DNA of 64,000 bases from Rhodococcus rhodochrous (GTDB taxonomy: Bacteria > Actinomycetota > Actinomycetes > Mycobacteriales > Mycobacteriaceae): positions 310,001-374,000 of the forward strand of contig NZ_CP027558.1 in assembly GCF_014854695.1 (NCBI RefSeq), given 5' to 3'. The translations under genes were made by a program, and so were the position numbers. Numbering within the stretch: the first letter of the stretch is position 1; each line of letters starts with the position of its first letter. The notes below the pieces were generated by a model, which was given only the letters and a program-made list of their open reading frames with translations, was not told the DNA's origin and did no database searches. Shown here in pieces: positions 52,923-62,330 of the stretch.

Positions 52923-54130
52923 CGTCGTTCTCCTTCGAGCAGTGAGGTTTCCTGTTCGGCCTGAGCGGTGGTTTCACAAGGGTCTTCGTGATGGTTGCCG
53001 AACGGGTCGGGCCAATTCGCCCACAGGTGCGGCTCGGAGAGTTCGGCGTCGGTCAGCAGCGCCCACTGCAGCGTCGCGCGGATCGCGTCGGGATCGGCGT
53101 CGTGGATGAGGATCACCATCGAGGTGTCGCGATCGCCGAAACGTTCGTCCCAGCGCAGCGCGGCGAGTGCTTGCCGTTCGGTGCTGGTGGCGGCGAGTTG
53201 TTCCGGTGTCATGGCCGCGAGCCACGGCCCGTCCGGGGTGACGCGCAGTCCGCCGCCTGCGGATTCGAGCAGCAGCGCATGGTCGGGTTGGGTGGCCACC
53301 CAGACTCGGCCGCGAGTGCGGATCACGCCGTCGAGCAGGACATCGATCGCTTCGTGGAGGCGACCGGGGTGGAAGGGGCGACGAGCGTCGAACTCGACTA
53401 TCTCGATCCCGCAGTCATGCTCGAGGGGTGGCCGGCCCCGCAACAGCGGAGAGTAGGCGTCGAAGATCGCTCCGCGCCGGGCGGTCGGCGGGATACGGCG
53501 TAGCAATGCCTCGATGTCGCCGTGCTCGTCCCAGATCATCGGTGCCTCGGAGGCCAGGCGTGAGAGTACGGCGTGTAGTCGGGCCTGGTGCCATCCGTCG
53601 CTTCCTGGGCGGACGACGAGGGCGTCGGCGAACTCGACCTGGCCGACGACGACCTGTGCGGTGGTGCGGTCGTCGTCGAGTTCGTCGTCTCCGGTGGCGT
53701 TGTCGAGCCAGGTGTCGGCATCGATGCACGTGATGGTGGCCTGGACCTGTACGTCGTGGGCGGCTGGGGCGTCGACGCGGCCGACGATGCCGGCCACGAC
53801 GAGATGTTCGATTGCCCAGCACAGTGCTTCGGGTTCGATCAGAGGGTCGAGTAGCAGCACGATGCGGTCGACGGTGCTGCGCTCGTGCAGACGGCGCAGT
53901 AGCGGGAGCAGGTCTTCGCGCAGGGTGCACGAGATGCAGCCGTGGGCGAGTTCGAGGATGGTTTCTCGCTCGTCGTCGGTGGTGGTCAAGGTGCGACGCA
54001 CGACGCCCTCGTAAACGTCGGCGAGGTCGTGGCGCACGACGATGGTGCCGGGTCGTAGCAGGGCGTGGGCTGTCCGCTCGGTCGGTCCGCGCCAACCGGC
54101 GACGAGAATCAGCGGTGTCCGGCTCGTCAC
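52919..54130 (-). CDS. COG0523/CobW-type protein of the zinc-starvation operon (Mrf-like)
   Basis: The 403-residue protein has the family CxxC motif ([16 protein letters not shown]) and the C-terminal CobW domain. The P-loop is degenerate: [14 protein letters not shown] replaces G-x-x-G-x-G-K-T, so GTP binding is doubtful. Actinobacterial homologues sit with C-minus ribosomal proteins, and a mycobacterial one (Mrf) recruits a hibernation factor to ribosomes. That role is plausible here but unproven. It is divergent from the L28 gene across two Zur-like boxes. Confidence 0.82.
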   Translation of the reverse strand: MTSRTPLILVAGWRGPTERTAHALLRPGTIVVRHDLADVYEGVVRRTLTTTDDERETILELAHGCISCTLREDLLPLLRRLHERSTVDRIVLLLDPLIEPEALCWAIEHLVVAGIVGRVDAPAAHDVQVQATITCIDADTWLDNATGDDELDDDRTTAQVVVGQVEFADALVVRPGSDGWHQARLHAVLSRLASEAPMIWDEHGDIEALLRRIPPTARRGAIFDAYSPLLRGRPPLEHDCGIEIVEFDARRPFHPGRLHEAIDVLLDGVIRTRGRVWVATQPDHALLLESAGGGLRVTPDGPWLAAMTPEQLAATSTERQALAALRWDERFGDRDTSMVILIHDADPDAIRATLQWALLTDAELSEPHLWANWPDPFGNHHEDPCETTAQAEQETSLLEGERR

Positions 54131-54144
54131 TGAATCACCTCTCG

Positions 54145-54214
54145 GTAATGATTGTCATTTTCTTATGGTGAGCGTACAGTCCCCGTCGACTCTTGTCGAA
54201 AATGATTGTCGCTA
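54145..54214. promoter_or_regulatory. Two Zur-like boxes in the divergent promoter region
   Basis: GTAATGATTGTCATTTTC (54145-54162) and GAAAATGATTGTCGCTA (54198-54214) both match the AATGATNNTCATT core of Zur operators. Each lies in front of one of the divergent transcription units. This predicts derepression of both operons when zinc is scarce. Confidence 0.75.
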
Positions 54215-54237
54215 AGGTCGGCGGCGGAAAGGACACC

Positions 54238-54474
54238 GTGTCAGCGCACTGCCAGGTCACCGGACGCGCCCCCGGATTCGGGAAAGCCGTATCGCATTCG
54301 CATGTCCGCACCAACCGGCGCTGGAATCCGAACCTCCAGCGCAAGACCTACTACGCGCCCTCGCTCGGGCGCCGCATCACCGTGACCGTCTCGGCGAAAG
54401 GCATCAAGACCATCGACCGCGACGGCATCGACGCCGTCGTAGCCCGCCTACGTGCACAGGGAGTGAAACTGTAG
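54238..54474 (+). CDS. rpmB2: Ribosomal protein bL28 paralogue (zinc-independent)
   Basis: The 78-residue protein starts at GTG 54238 with AAAGGA upstream. It reads [20 protein letters not shown] and [18 protein letters not shown], matching bL28, but has only one of the cysteines of the zinc-binding form. An upstream in-frame TTG at 54193 would extend into the Zur box and was not chosen. It is the first gene of the plus-strand island. Confidence 0.9.
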   Translation: MSAHCQVTGRAPGFGKAVSHSHVRTNRRWNPNLQRKTYYAPSLGRRITVTVSAKGIKTIDRDGIDAVVARLRAQGVKL

Positions 54475-54639
54475 ATGTCCCGCAACGAAATCCGCCCGAT
54501 CGTGAAACTGCGTTCGACAGCCGGTACCGGCTTCACCTACGCCACCCGCAAGAATCGCCGCAACGACCCCGATCGACTCGTACTACGCAAGTACGACCCC
54601 GTGGTGCGTCGGCACGTCGATTTCCGCGAGGAGAAGTAA
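54475..54639 (+). CDS. rpmG2: Ribosomal protein bL33 paralogue (zinc-independent)
   Basis: The 54-residue protein reads [54 protein letters not shown]. It lacks the two CxxC pairs of the zinc form. It follows the L28 stop without a gap and precedes rpsN2 by two bases, so the three are co-transcribed. Confidence 0.93.
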   Translation: MSRNEIRPIVKLRSTAGTGFTYATRKNRRNDPDRLVLRKYDPVVRRHVDFREEK

Positions 54640-54641
54640 TC

Positions 54642-54947
54642 GTGGCAAAGAAGTCGACGATCGCCCGCAACGAACGACGCCGAATGCTCGTCGCCCGCCA
54701 CCTCGACCGTCGCGCGGAACTGAAGGAGATCGTGCGGCGGCCGTCGAGCACCGACGAGGAACGCAGCGCCGCCCAGGCCGCCCTGCAGCGCCTGCCCCGC
54801 GATGCGAGCCCGGTCCGGATACGCAACCGAGATGCGGTCGACGGCCGTCCACGCGGTCACCTCCGCATGTTCGGTCTTTCTCGGGTTCGGATGCGCGAGC
54901 TGGCGCACCGGGGTGAGTTGCCCGGGGTCCGCAAGTCCAGTTGGTAG
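54642..54947 (+). CDS. rpsN2: Ribosomal protein uS14 paralogue (zinc-independent)
   Basis: The 101-residue protein starts at GTG 54642 ([20 protein letters not shown]) and ends [28 protein letters not shown]. It is the long uS14 form without the CxxC-CxxC zinc ribbon of the short form. It replaces the zinc protein in ribosomes under starvation. Confidence 0.93.
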   Translation: MAKKSTIARNERRRMLVARHLDRRAELKEIVRRPSSTDEERSAAQAALQRLPRDASPVRIRNRDAVDGRPRGHLRMFGLSRVRMRELAHRGELPGVRKSSW

Positions 54948-55232
54948 CCGAACAGTTTTCCGAAAGTTCAACGCAGACAGGAAAAAGAGTCTGCACCGGC
55001 GCCGCGCCGCGGATGGGCCGCGGCAGCGGTACCGGTCGGCCCGGGTGATCATCTACAGCGCGCTGACGAGGATGAGTGGTTATGCCGCAGAACTACAGGC
55101 GTCGGACCGGCATCTGACCGGTCGCAGCGCTGGCGGACCCCAGTGGTCGAGCACGCCCTAGAAGCCAGCAGACGGCAGACAGCAGTGTCGGGGAGCACGC
55201 CGTTGAGAAGCATCGGGAGGAGGAAAAGCAGG

Positions 55233-55355
55233 ATGAAGGTTCGCTCATCGTTGAAGTCGCTGAAGAATCAGCCCGGTTCTCAGGTCGTACGCCGATGCGG
55301 CCGGGTGTATGTGATCAACAAGCAGAACCCTCGGTTCAAAGCCCGTCAGGGCTGA
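55233..55355 (+). CDS. rpmJ2: Ribosomal protein bL36 paralogue (zinc-independent)
   Basis: The 40-residue protein [40 protein letters not shown] matches the zinc-independent bL36, with one of the usual Cys residues left. GGAGGAGG-like sequence (GGGAGGAGG) stands about 15 bases upstream. The 285-bp gap after rpsN2 holds no other gene, and the S18 paralogue seen in related islands is absent. Confidence 0.92.
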   Translation: MKVRSSLKSLKNQPGSQVVRRCGRVYVINKQNPRFKARQG

Positions 55356-55388
55356 CCGGATCGGCGGTACCGCCCACCGCGGGGAGAC

Positions 55389-55429
55389 AGACCGTCTCTG
55401 CGACACGCCTGGTGTCGCAGAGACGGTCT
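55389..55429 (+). terminator. Intrinsic terminator after rpmJ2
   Basis: An 18-bp perfect stem (from AGACCGTCTCTGCGACAC to GTGTCGCAGAGACGGTCT) with a 5-nt loop closes the ribosomal island. Confidence 0.85.
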
Positions 55430-55599
55430 TGTCGTGCATCCTGCCCGGCGTGATTGATGGTGAAATCTCTGATGGAACAACCTTTGACCTTGCTCGGTGC
55501 CACTTTCTGCTTGCGCCTACCCGGCATGCACCGCGCATACCGGGGAGCACCCGCAAGAATTTGTTCGTTCGGTCTTGGTCAGTTCGAGACCGAACGCAG

Positions 55600-56043
55600 G
55601 TATAGCAATCTGTCGTCGGCGGCGACAACACCGAGCGCTCGACCGGATTCTCGACTTTCCCGCTCGTACTGCCGAACACGCAATGATTCCGCGGGCCCGG
55701 GCGGACTACGTCCGCGTCGATGAACCGCTCACCCGGGTGCTGGCGAAGATTGAGCACCGGGCACACCCGCTATCCGGTCGTCGGCGACAGCGCCGACGAC
55801 CTGCTCGGGGTGGTGCACCTGCACTATCTGCTCGACCGCGCCTGTGACACCGGATTCGTGGAGCAGTCGATGCGCCCGGCGCTGGCACTGGAGGCGCAGG
55901 TCCCGGTGTGCGAGGCGCTGCGCATCATGCGTGGGACCCGCAACCACTTGGCGACGGTCACCGACGACGGGTCGGTGGTCGGGCTGATCACGCTTAACGA
56001 TGTGCTCACCCGACTTATGCCCGCTGCCGGCAGTGCAGCCTGA
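55600..56043 (+). pseudogene. CBS-domain fragment of a CorC/HlyC-type transporter
   Basis: The first frame reads ALDRILDFPARTAEHAMIPR, ARADYVRVDEPLTRVLAKIE; the second continues TGHTRYPVVGDSADDLLGVV, HLHYLLDRA and NHLATVTDDGSVVGLITLND. Together these form a CBS pair, as in DUF21-CBS magnesium/cobalt transporters. An extra C near 55756 separates the frames, and the N-terminal membrane domain is missing. A long-loop hairpin (CCCCGTCC with GGACGGGG) follows the stop. Confidence 0.7.
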
Positions 56044-56146
56044 CCGAGACCCCGTCCCCGGTGGCCTTGCGAATCCACTGCAGCGGACGGGGCCTCTTTC
56101 GGCGCAACGGACTCATGGTTCGAACACCGCCCGGCCATTCGGCGCC

Positions 56147-56803
56147 ATGACAGCCGCCGCACCGATCACCGTTCTCGTCGTCGACGACGACCCCTTCGTC
56201 CGCCGCGGGGTGAGCGACATCTTCGCGGCCACCGACGACATCACCGTCGTCGCCGAAGCCGACGACGGCGACCGGGTACTCGAGGCGGTGCATCGGGTCG
56301 GCCCGCAGGTGGTGCTCATGGACCTGAAAATGCGCCGGGTCGGTGGACTCGACGCCACCCGCCAACTGATGGCCCTGCCGCATCCGCCGAAGGTGATCGC
56401 CATGACTGCGATGGACGTCGACGATCTCGTCGTCCACGCCGTCGCCGCCGGTGCGCACAGCTTCTTGAGCAAGGACGAACCCCCGCACACCTTCCACCAG
56501 TCGGTGCGCGCCGTCGCCGCCGGCAACACCTTGTTCAGTCAGGAATCGCTGCGCCGCATCGCCGCCCACCACCCGAACCCCACCGCGGTGGCGGCGACGA
56601 CCGACCTAGCGGCACTGTCGGAACGCGAACGCACCGTGCTGCAGGAGCTGGCCACCGGCGCATCCAACGCGGATATCGCCGGCCGGTTGTTCCTGAGCGA
56701 AACCACCGTCAAAACCCACATCTCGGCGGTGTTCACCAAACTCGGCACCCGCAACCGCGTCGAGGCCGCCCTCGCGGCCTTCCGCGCCGGCCTCGTCACC
56801 TGA
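56147..56803 (+). CDS. NarL/FixJ-type response regulator
   Basis: The 218-residue protein has a receiver domain with VLVVDDDPFVRRGV (acidic pocket), VVLMDLKMRRVGG (phospho-accepting Asp) and a conserved Lys in SFLSKDEP. A LuxR HTH follows (LSERERTVLQELATGASNAD, SETTVKTHISAVFTKLGTRN). Its kinase is not adjacent; the kinase at the window end is one candidate. No good ribosome binding site precedes the ATG at 56147, so a leaderless start is possible. Confidence 0.92.
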   Translation: MTAAAPITVLVVDDDPFVRRGVSDIFAATDDITVVAEADDGDRVLEAVHRVGPQVVLMDLKMRRVGGLDATRQLMALPHPPKVIAMTAMDVDDLVVHAVAAGAHSFLSKDEPPHTFHQSVRAVAAGNTLFSQESLRRIAAHHPNPTAVAATTDLAALSERERTVLQELATGASNADIAGRLFLSETTVKTHISAVFTKLGTRNRVEAALAAFRAGLVT

Positions 56804-57090
56804 ACGGCCCATGAGGTCGTGGTGTGGTCCCGAAGCGCTCGTCGGGGTTCGTTCACACGAACGGGATGAACGAGTCCGCCAGCGCCCGGGAGAACACTCG
56901 GATGGCGGTCCGCACGCGAATCTGCTGGCCGAGAACCCAGGACGGATGTTCTGGTGCCTCGATGCGGTCCGTCCCGGCCGGACGTATCGCCTGGGGTGCT
57001 CGGAACGCTCTTCGACGGTCCGCAGTGCCCGGTTGTCGCGGTTATCTGATATTCCTTGTCGGAACGTCAGCAACCGGTGAGGGGTGATCA

Positions 57091-57801
57091 GTGTTCGACG
57101 AGCGGCAGGCCGAGACGGCCCACGACGTACGCGAGGGGTCTGTCGGGGCGGACTCGGCCCCCGAGTCGTCGAAATCGGTGGCGCTGCTGGACAAAGCGTT
57201 GGTCGCCGCCGGGGAGTTGGTCGAATCGCGGGTGACGCGGTTGCGTGAGCGCCATCCCGACGCCACCGAGGAGCAGCTGCTCAAGAAGCTCGAGACGACG
57301 TTCTGGTCGAGTGTGACGGCCACCGGCGCAGCGACCGGTGCGGCCGCGGCCGTGCCGGGGGTGGGAACCACAGCGGCGCTGGCGATGACCGCCGGGGACA
57401 CCTCGTGGTTTCTGACCGCAGCAGCCGGGCACGTGTTGTCGGTGTTGAAGGTGCTCGGCATGGACTTCACCGATCTCGAGCATCAGAAGGCGATCGTGCT
57501 CACGGTGCTCGGCGGGGGCGGTGGATCGTCGTTCGTCGGCAAGGCCGCCGGCCGCAGCGGGGCGCATCTGGGCAAATTGCTGACCAACTCCGTTCCCACC
57601 ACGACGATCCGGTCCATCAACCGGGTGCTCGGCTACAACTTCATCACCAAGTACGGCACCCGCCAAGGTGTGCTCGTGTTCGGCCGCGCCGCTCCCTTCG
57701 GAATCGGCATGGCCATCGGCGCCGGCGGCAACCTGGTCATGGCACAGACGGTGATCAAGGCGACCCGCAAGGCGGCCGACACCGCTCGACAGGTGCGCTG
57801 A
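57091..57801 (+). CDS. EcsC-like membrane-associated protein
   Basis: The 236-residue protein contains the Gly/Ala-rich segment TGAATGAAAAVPGVGTTAAL, AMTAGDTSWFLTAAAGHVLS and VFGRAAPFGIGMAIGAGGNL, which resemble EcsC-family proteins. Hydrophobic stretches are present but it is not a classical multispan protein. The function of the family is unclear. GAGGGG stands about 8 bases before the GTG at 57091. No operon partner is seen. Confidence 0.6.
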   Translation: MFDERQAETAHDVREGSVGADSAPESSKSVALLDKALVAAGELVESRVTRLRERHPDATEEQLLKKLETTFWSSVTATGAATGAAAAVPGVGTTAALAMTAGDTSWFLTAAAGHVLSVLKVLGMDFTDLEHQKAIVLTVLGGGGGSSFVGKAAGRSGAHLGKLLTNSVPTTTIRSINRVLGYNFITKYGTRQGVLVFGRAAPFGIGMAIGAGGNLVMAQTVIKATRKAADTARQVR

Positions 57802-58016
57802 CCGCGGCCCTACCGGATCGTGCCTGCCTACGCGCGCCATCTCATACGGCAGTGACAACCGCGTCGTCTTGGCGTCTCTGTCCTCGACCGGAGACTGCGA
57901 GACACCTCATAACGCCGGACTCTGATGCCAGCTGCGCGCGATGCACTCTCGATCCGAGAAGGTCGACCCGACCGTTCTCCCTCGGAAAGGACTTGTCGAT
58001 ACACCGGGGAGCACGA

Positions 58017-59234
58017 CTACCCCGTACTCTCCGCGGGTTTCGGTGCATCACAGGCTATGTTCTCGTTACTGCCTGCGTCGCCGTTGGTGCGCAGGCACAG
58101 CATGAGGGCGTGTTCGGCGCGGACCAGTTCCTCGAGCTGCGCGGAAGAAAGTTCGTCCTCGGGTGCAGGCAGGTAGTCGACCAGCAGCAGGACATCGGTG
58201 GGAGCATCGCGTACCCGATCGAGCCACGGATCGCTCCACACCCGCTGCACTACGTCGAGACCGGCATGTGAAATCGGATCGACGGCCCTCGGTACGGCGG
58301 GGACCGTGACCGAAACTACCTCGGCTTCCTGGACCCAGATCGCGCCTCCGATAATGGTGTCGACAATCTCGACGACCGGCTCGAACGCCTGCGACCACCG
58401 CGCTCCGGGAAGATGGAGTGTCACAGACAGGCCGGTGTCATCACTGCTGCGTGCGACTTCGAGCGGAACGCCGGCGCCATCCGCGACGGTCTGTGCCTGC
58501 CGCTGGATGTAGTCGAGCGCAGCGGTTGCCGGATCGCTGTGGCGCAGCAGGGTCAGCAGGTCTTCGAGCAGCGCCAACCGGGCGGCGTTGGGGCCGGCAC
58601 GCCAGGCATCGATATGTTCTCCGACCTGTTGGGGTGGTACCTCCGCGCCGTGGAAAGGGGTGTTCTGGATACTCCACTGGCGTACCGCTGCCCGACGATG
58701 CTCGGTCAGCACGGTCTCGTAGAAGGCGATCAGGCGGGCGGCGATCGCCGTGACCGAACCGGGGACCAACTGTGCTCGCGCCCGAGCCCAGCGCCGGTAT
58801 CCGTCGTAGTCACCGGTTGCGAGCAGGTCGACACCGAGGGTGCCTGCGAGGATGCGCTTGCCGGTACGGATGTGCTGGTCGGGGCCGCGACGTTGGTATT
58901 CGAAGTCGTAGCCGACCTTCACCCGGGCGCAGTATTGCTGCAGCTGTGTCGACGAATCGGTTGGCGGTTCGAACGAGCGGAGCCAATCGGCCACCGTCTG
59001 GGGTTGGCGCTCCATGAGCAGGTCACCGTTGGCGCGCCACGCCGCGGCCGCGACGGCTTGGGCGACTTCTTGGCGTCGGGACTCAACTGTGCCAGGCCCT
59101 TGCTGCGGAGTACCCCTGCTTCCAGCGGTATCGCGGCGAACAAGGGGAGCACGACCACGCGTGACCAGACTGCCCTCGCCAGGTCGTCGACCAGTTGCCA
59201 TACGATCCTGCGATGGGATCGTATGGCCCGGCAT
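58017..59234 (-). CDS. Hypothetical protein
   Basis: The frame encodes up to 405 residues. The middle (QQYCARVKVGYDFEYQRRGP, RWARARAQLVPGSVTAIAAR) and the C-terminal half (GLSVTLHLPGARWSQAFEPV, DTIIGGAIWVQEAEVVSVTV, VLLLVDYLPAPEDELSSAQL) look like a soluble folded protein. No domain is recognised. The start is unsure: the first 60 residues are Arg-rich and may not be translated. The gene lies downstream of the hairpin that ends the cutinase-vWA gene. Confidence 0.55.
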   Translation of the reverse strand: MPGHTIPSQDRMATGRRPGEGSLVTRGRAPLVRRDTAGSRGTPQQGPGTVESRRQEVAQAVAAAAWRANGDLLMERQPQTVADWLRSFEPPTDSSTQLQQYCARVKVGYDFEYQRRGPDQHIRTGKRILAGTLGVDLLATGDYDGYRRWARARAQLVPGSVTAIAARLIAFYETVLTEHRRAAVRQWSIQNTPFHGAEVPPQQVGEHIDAWRAGPNAARLALLEDLLTLLRHSDPATAALDYIQRQAQTVADGAGVPLEVARSSDDTGLSVTLHLPGARWSQAFEPVVEIVDTIIGGAIWVQEAEVVSVTVPAVPRAVDPISHAGLDVVQRVWSDPWLDRVRDAPTDVLLLVDYLPAPEDELSSAQLEELVRAEHALMLCLRTNGDAGSNENIACDAPKPAESTG

Positions 59235-59248
59235 GGGTGGTTGGTCAG

Positions 59249-59282
59249 CGAGGTGCTCACCTATTTTCAGGTGAGCACCTCG
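59249..59282 (-). terminator. Intrinsic terminator downstream of the cutinase-vWA gene
   Basis: A 14-bp perfect stem (CGAGGTGCTCACCT with AGGTGAGCACCTCG) with a 6-nt loop lies about 130 bp beyond the stop at 59411 in the direction of reverse-strand transcription. Confidence 0.7.
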
Positions 59283-59410
59283 GTGACTCGCAGAAGCGAG
59301 CCGACGTGCATCGGTGATAGCTGCAGCACAGGGACGCCGTTACGGTCTATCGGACCGTCGCATATCCCGAGGACCGTCGTGCGGCAACACTGATGACTCT
59401 GGCCGCACGG

Positions 59411-61378
59411 CTACCTGCCGAAAACCCGCTCTGCTGAGCCTGTCCCCGGTAATTCCGCAGAGCTCCCGGTTCCTGGGAACCCGTCCGCGCTCCCGGTTCC
59501 AGGACTCTCGACTTCCGGATCCGGGACGATAGCCTCGACAGTAGCGACTGCGGTCGAGTGCCTCCCGGTTGCGTCGGTGATCCTGAGAGTGACGACATGG
59601 GTCCCCGGTTGCTGGAATGTATAGGACACCAGGGTTTCACAGTCCAGGACCCGACCTTCTACGTCGATGTTCATCTGTAGCGGCTGGGTACCACCGCCGC
59701 TTCCTCCACATCCGATCGCAGTCGCATACCCGACGGGAACGATGGTTTCGATATCGAGATAGGCACGGGGAGCCGACTCGATGGAGTCGATGGCTGATCC
59801 GAGTGCGTCCCCGAAATCGATTCCCGAGTCGATATCGAACGTGCTGCCTCCGGATCCGACCACGATCGGCTCCAAGGAGTTCACAAGATCTGCTGTCCCG
59901 ATCCCGTACAGAGTGACCGGGAGTCCGGTTCCGGGTTCGGCCGACGCGTCGAGCGGAAGCGACGCAGCGTCGTCGGACGTCAATGTGTAGCTGGGGTGCG
60001 CGGTCGCCGGTCGCGGACCGGTTTGACCAGCATTACGATCGGCGTCCGGCGACACCTGCCTACCGAGACGCGCCGACGGAGTGGTGACGTCCAACGACGC
60101 TCTGCCGTTCAGAGCATCGACCAGGTTGGCGCTGGTGAATCCGGTCACCGGCTCGGGATCATGTGCAGGTGCGTCGCCGATAACGATGATCGAACGCACA
60201 GAATCTGTTGAGAAAGGCAAGGACAGGGCCTGAGCCACACCTGAGTACACCGCTTCCGGCCAATCCCCACCGCCGTCGGCAACCAACTCGTCCAAGCCTG
60301 CCCGAATTCGATCTCTGTCGTTGGTGAAGTCGACGACTGTACGGCTGACGAACGCGTCGCCATGGTCGCGGAATTCTACGAGTCCGATTCGGGAAGAAGG
60401 ATTTGTGGCCAGAAGTCGCCGCGCAAGGTTGTCAGCTTGATCCCTCGCCTTGGCGATGAGTCCACTCATAGATCCTGTCGTATCGATGACGATTACGGTG
60501 TCGCTGGCCGCGTAGGAGGTTCGAGCCCTTTCCCTATATCGCGCACGTGCAATATCGACATTGGTCCGTAGAGCTTTCGCCATGAAGTCGATCTCGTCGA
60601 CATCGCTTGGTCCTGCGCCGCTGCTGCTGTGGAATTTCACCCCACTTTCGAAATAGTTCTTGTGTTCGTCGAAGAAGGGGTTCGATGTGGCGTAGAAGTC
60701 GCATACCGGATCACGATCATGGCATATCGACGCACGTCTGAGGTTGGGGATCTGGTAGAAGCGGTCATGGCTCTCCTGCACGCGGCCATGCCCACGCCAG
60801 ATCCCGGACCCGTTAGATCCGCTTCCGAAGACGCCATCTGCGTCCGGCTTCTGCATCGGGTCTCCGACTGTCATGACCGCTGTCACGACTCCGCGGGAGT
60901 CCATCGCCGAGGCGACCTTCCGCGCGACCGCAGCGCCCTGCGAGTATCCGAGCAAGATCATTTGCGGTGTGCATTCGGGGTGGATCGTCTTGCGAAACAG
61001 GTCGTAGGTAAGGATCGCGCCGTTGACGCCGGACGTGATCGAGCGTTCGAATGTGTTCGTTGCAGCTCCGGTCGGCACGTCAATCGCCTCGTACGAGGCA
61101 TCGACACCGAGGACGGGGACATCCGCCATTTCCGGCGAATCGAAGTACGTCCAGCCCAGCAATCGGGATAGGGTAGCCCCTTCCCATCCGTCGGAGGAAA
61201 CGTCGCCGTAGTACGTTTCTCCGATGGTTGTCTCGCCGCTGCCCCTCAATGCGACAATCACCACCTCGGGGCAGGGGTCACCGGGGGACGCCTGCGCTGT
61301 GGGTAAGAATTGGGAAGTGGTGATCGCGGCCGTCGTGCTCGCAACAGCGAGGCATAACGCTCGAAGTGATGTTCTCAT
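59411..61378 (-). CDS. Secreted cutinase-like hydrolase fused to a von Willebrand A domain
   Basis: The 655-residue protein starts with a Sec signal peptide (MRTSLRALCLAVASTTAAIT, cleaved near AQASPGDP). Residues about 35-265 are a cutinase-type alpha/beta hydrolase: VIVALRGSGET, the nucleophile elbow LLGYSQGAAVARK, and DPVCDF with a later His. From about 285 a vWA domain follows (VIVIDTTGSMSGLIAKARDQ, a MIDAS-like DxTGS; RIGLVEFRDHGD). The C-terminus is a beta-rich region (THVVTLRITDATGRHSTAVA) and three PGTGS repeats. GGGA precedes the ATG at 61378. It would act on an ester outside the cell while the vWA domain binds a protein or metal. Confidence 0.85.
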   Translation of the reverse strand: MRTSLRALCLAVASTTAAITTSQFLPTAQASPGDPCPEVVIVALRGSGETTIGETYYGDVSSDGWEGATLSRLLGWTYFDSPEMADVPVLGVDASYEAIDVPTGAATNTFERSITSGVNGAILTYDLFRKTIHPECTPQMILLGYSQGAAVARKVASAMDSRGVVTAVMTVGDPMQKPDADGVFGSGSNGSGIWRGHGRVQESHDRFYQIPNLRRASICHDRDPVCDFYATSNPFFDEHKNYFESGVKFHSSSGAGPSDVDEIDFMAKALRTNVDIARARYRERARTSYAASDTVIVIDTTGSMSGLIAKARDQADNLARRLLATNPSSRIGLVEFRDHGDAFVSRTVVDFTNDRDRIRAGLDELVADGGGDWPEAVYSGVAQALSLPFSTDSVRSIIVIGDAPAHDPEPVTGFTSANLVDALNGRASLDVTTPSARLGRQVSPDADRNAGQTGPRPATAHPSYTLTSDDAASLPLDASAEPGTGLPVTLYGIGTADLVNSLEPIVVGSGGSTFDIDSGIDFGDALGSAIDSIESAPRAYLDIETIVPVGYATAIGCGGSGGGTQPLQMNIDVEGRVLDCETLVSYTFQQPGTHVVTLRITDATGRHSTAVATVEAIVPDPEVESPGTGSADGFPGTGSSAELPGTGSAERVFGR

Positions 61379-61790
61379 GTGGTCCCTACTGTTCGGATGA
61401 TGCGCCGATGATAGGTGTACGATCCTCGGATATACCTGGATATCCGCATTACATACCTGTGGAAGATGCACGTTCGGTGACCGCGAACATCGACCGAGCC
61501 TCTGGTGTAGTCACCGATCTGGTCGGCACATCGCTTCACGATGCGCGCATATCAACGCCCTTTATAGAATGATGCGAAGTTTCACACGAACATGTGATTT
61601 GTATCAGCACCGTATCGGTTCGCGTATTCCGGTTGTCGTACTCGACTCGAGCAGACCGTCACTCGAACCGCTCGAGGCTATTGCGACTTCCCGATCACTT
61701 GGATATCGGGGGTGGAGGTCAGCCTGGACGGGGCGTTGCGGAAGCCGCGACCACGGCATGGCCCAGGTCAGGCGTCAGCGAGGTCGGTGG
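61379..61790. other. Intergenic region upstream of the cutinase gene, no supported gene
   Basis: The 412 bases between the two reverse-strand genes have no frame with a recognisable domain. Near 61428-61442 GGATAT occurs twice, the second copy within a GGATATCC palindrome, about 50-60 bp upstream of the cutinase start; this could be part of its promoter or operator. Confidence 0.3.
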
Positions 61791-62093
61791 TTACCACGAC
61801 AACGTTTCGTTGTTGATGGAAGCGATGATCTCGTCGAGAGTGCAGTAGCCGTCCTCGAGGGCGCGAATGAACAATGCGAGTTTGCTGCTCGCGGGACGGC
61901 CGGCGTCCTGGTACTTGTCGCGGATGCGCATCAGGTGTGTCTGCACAGTGGAGACGGATATGAACAACCGCTGGGCCACCGCGTGTTTGGAGTCGCAGAC
62001 CAGCCAGGTAGTCAGGACTTCCTGTTCGCGATCACTGAGCGACGGGGGTCGCGGGAATGCGGTGCGCGAGACAAGTGCATCGGATGCTGTCAT
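61791..62093 (-). CDS. LuxR-type HTH protein without a receiver domain
   Basis: The 100-residue protein consists almost wholly of a LuxR DNA-binding domain: LSDREQEVLTTWLVCDSKHA, VAQRLFISVSTVQTHLMRIR, DKYQDAGRPASSKLALFIRA. The N-terminal 18 residues are too short for a receiver. It may act as a transcription factor controlled by the sensor and kinase encoded upstream. ACCTG precedes the ATG weakly. The following 237-bp gap to the sensor gene holds a small inverted repeat (TGTCCGT with ACGGACA, 62166-62188). Confidence 0.82.
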   Translation of the reverse strand: MTASDALVSRTAFPRPPSLSDREQEVLTTWLVCDSKHAVAQRLFISVSTVQTHLMRIRDKYQDAGRPASSKLALFIRALEDGYCTLDEIIASINNETLSW

Positions 62094-62330
62094 CTGGTCA
62101 GGTCTCCTCGAAAACCGTGTGACCGCCGAGGTCGGTCGCGGTCACTGTTCCTGAGGAAGACGCTATGTCCGTTTCGTCGATACGGACAGTCACCTTTTCG
62201 GGTGGCACCTGGTTGGGGGACATCGTCGACTGTGGTCGAGAAAATCTCGCACGGACTCTGGAGGATCACCTGGTGCTCGCGCTGTGTGCAGGTGGTTCGG
62301 TGATGCGCCGACGCCGCCTCGACGGTGGCG

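Noticed and set aside
59411..59460. LPGTG near the C-terminus of the cutinase-vWA protein as a sortase signal
   Set aside because: Only eight residues follow LPGTG, with no hydrophobic helix. It is one of three PGTGS repeats, so sortase anchoring is not supported.
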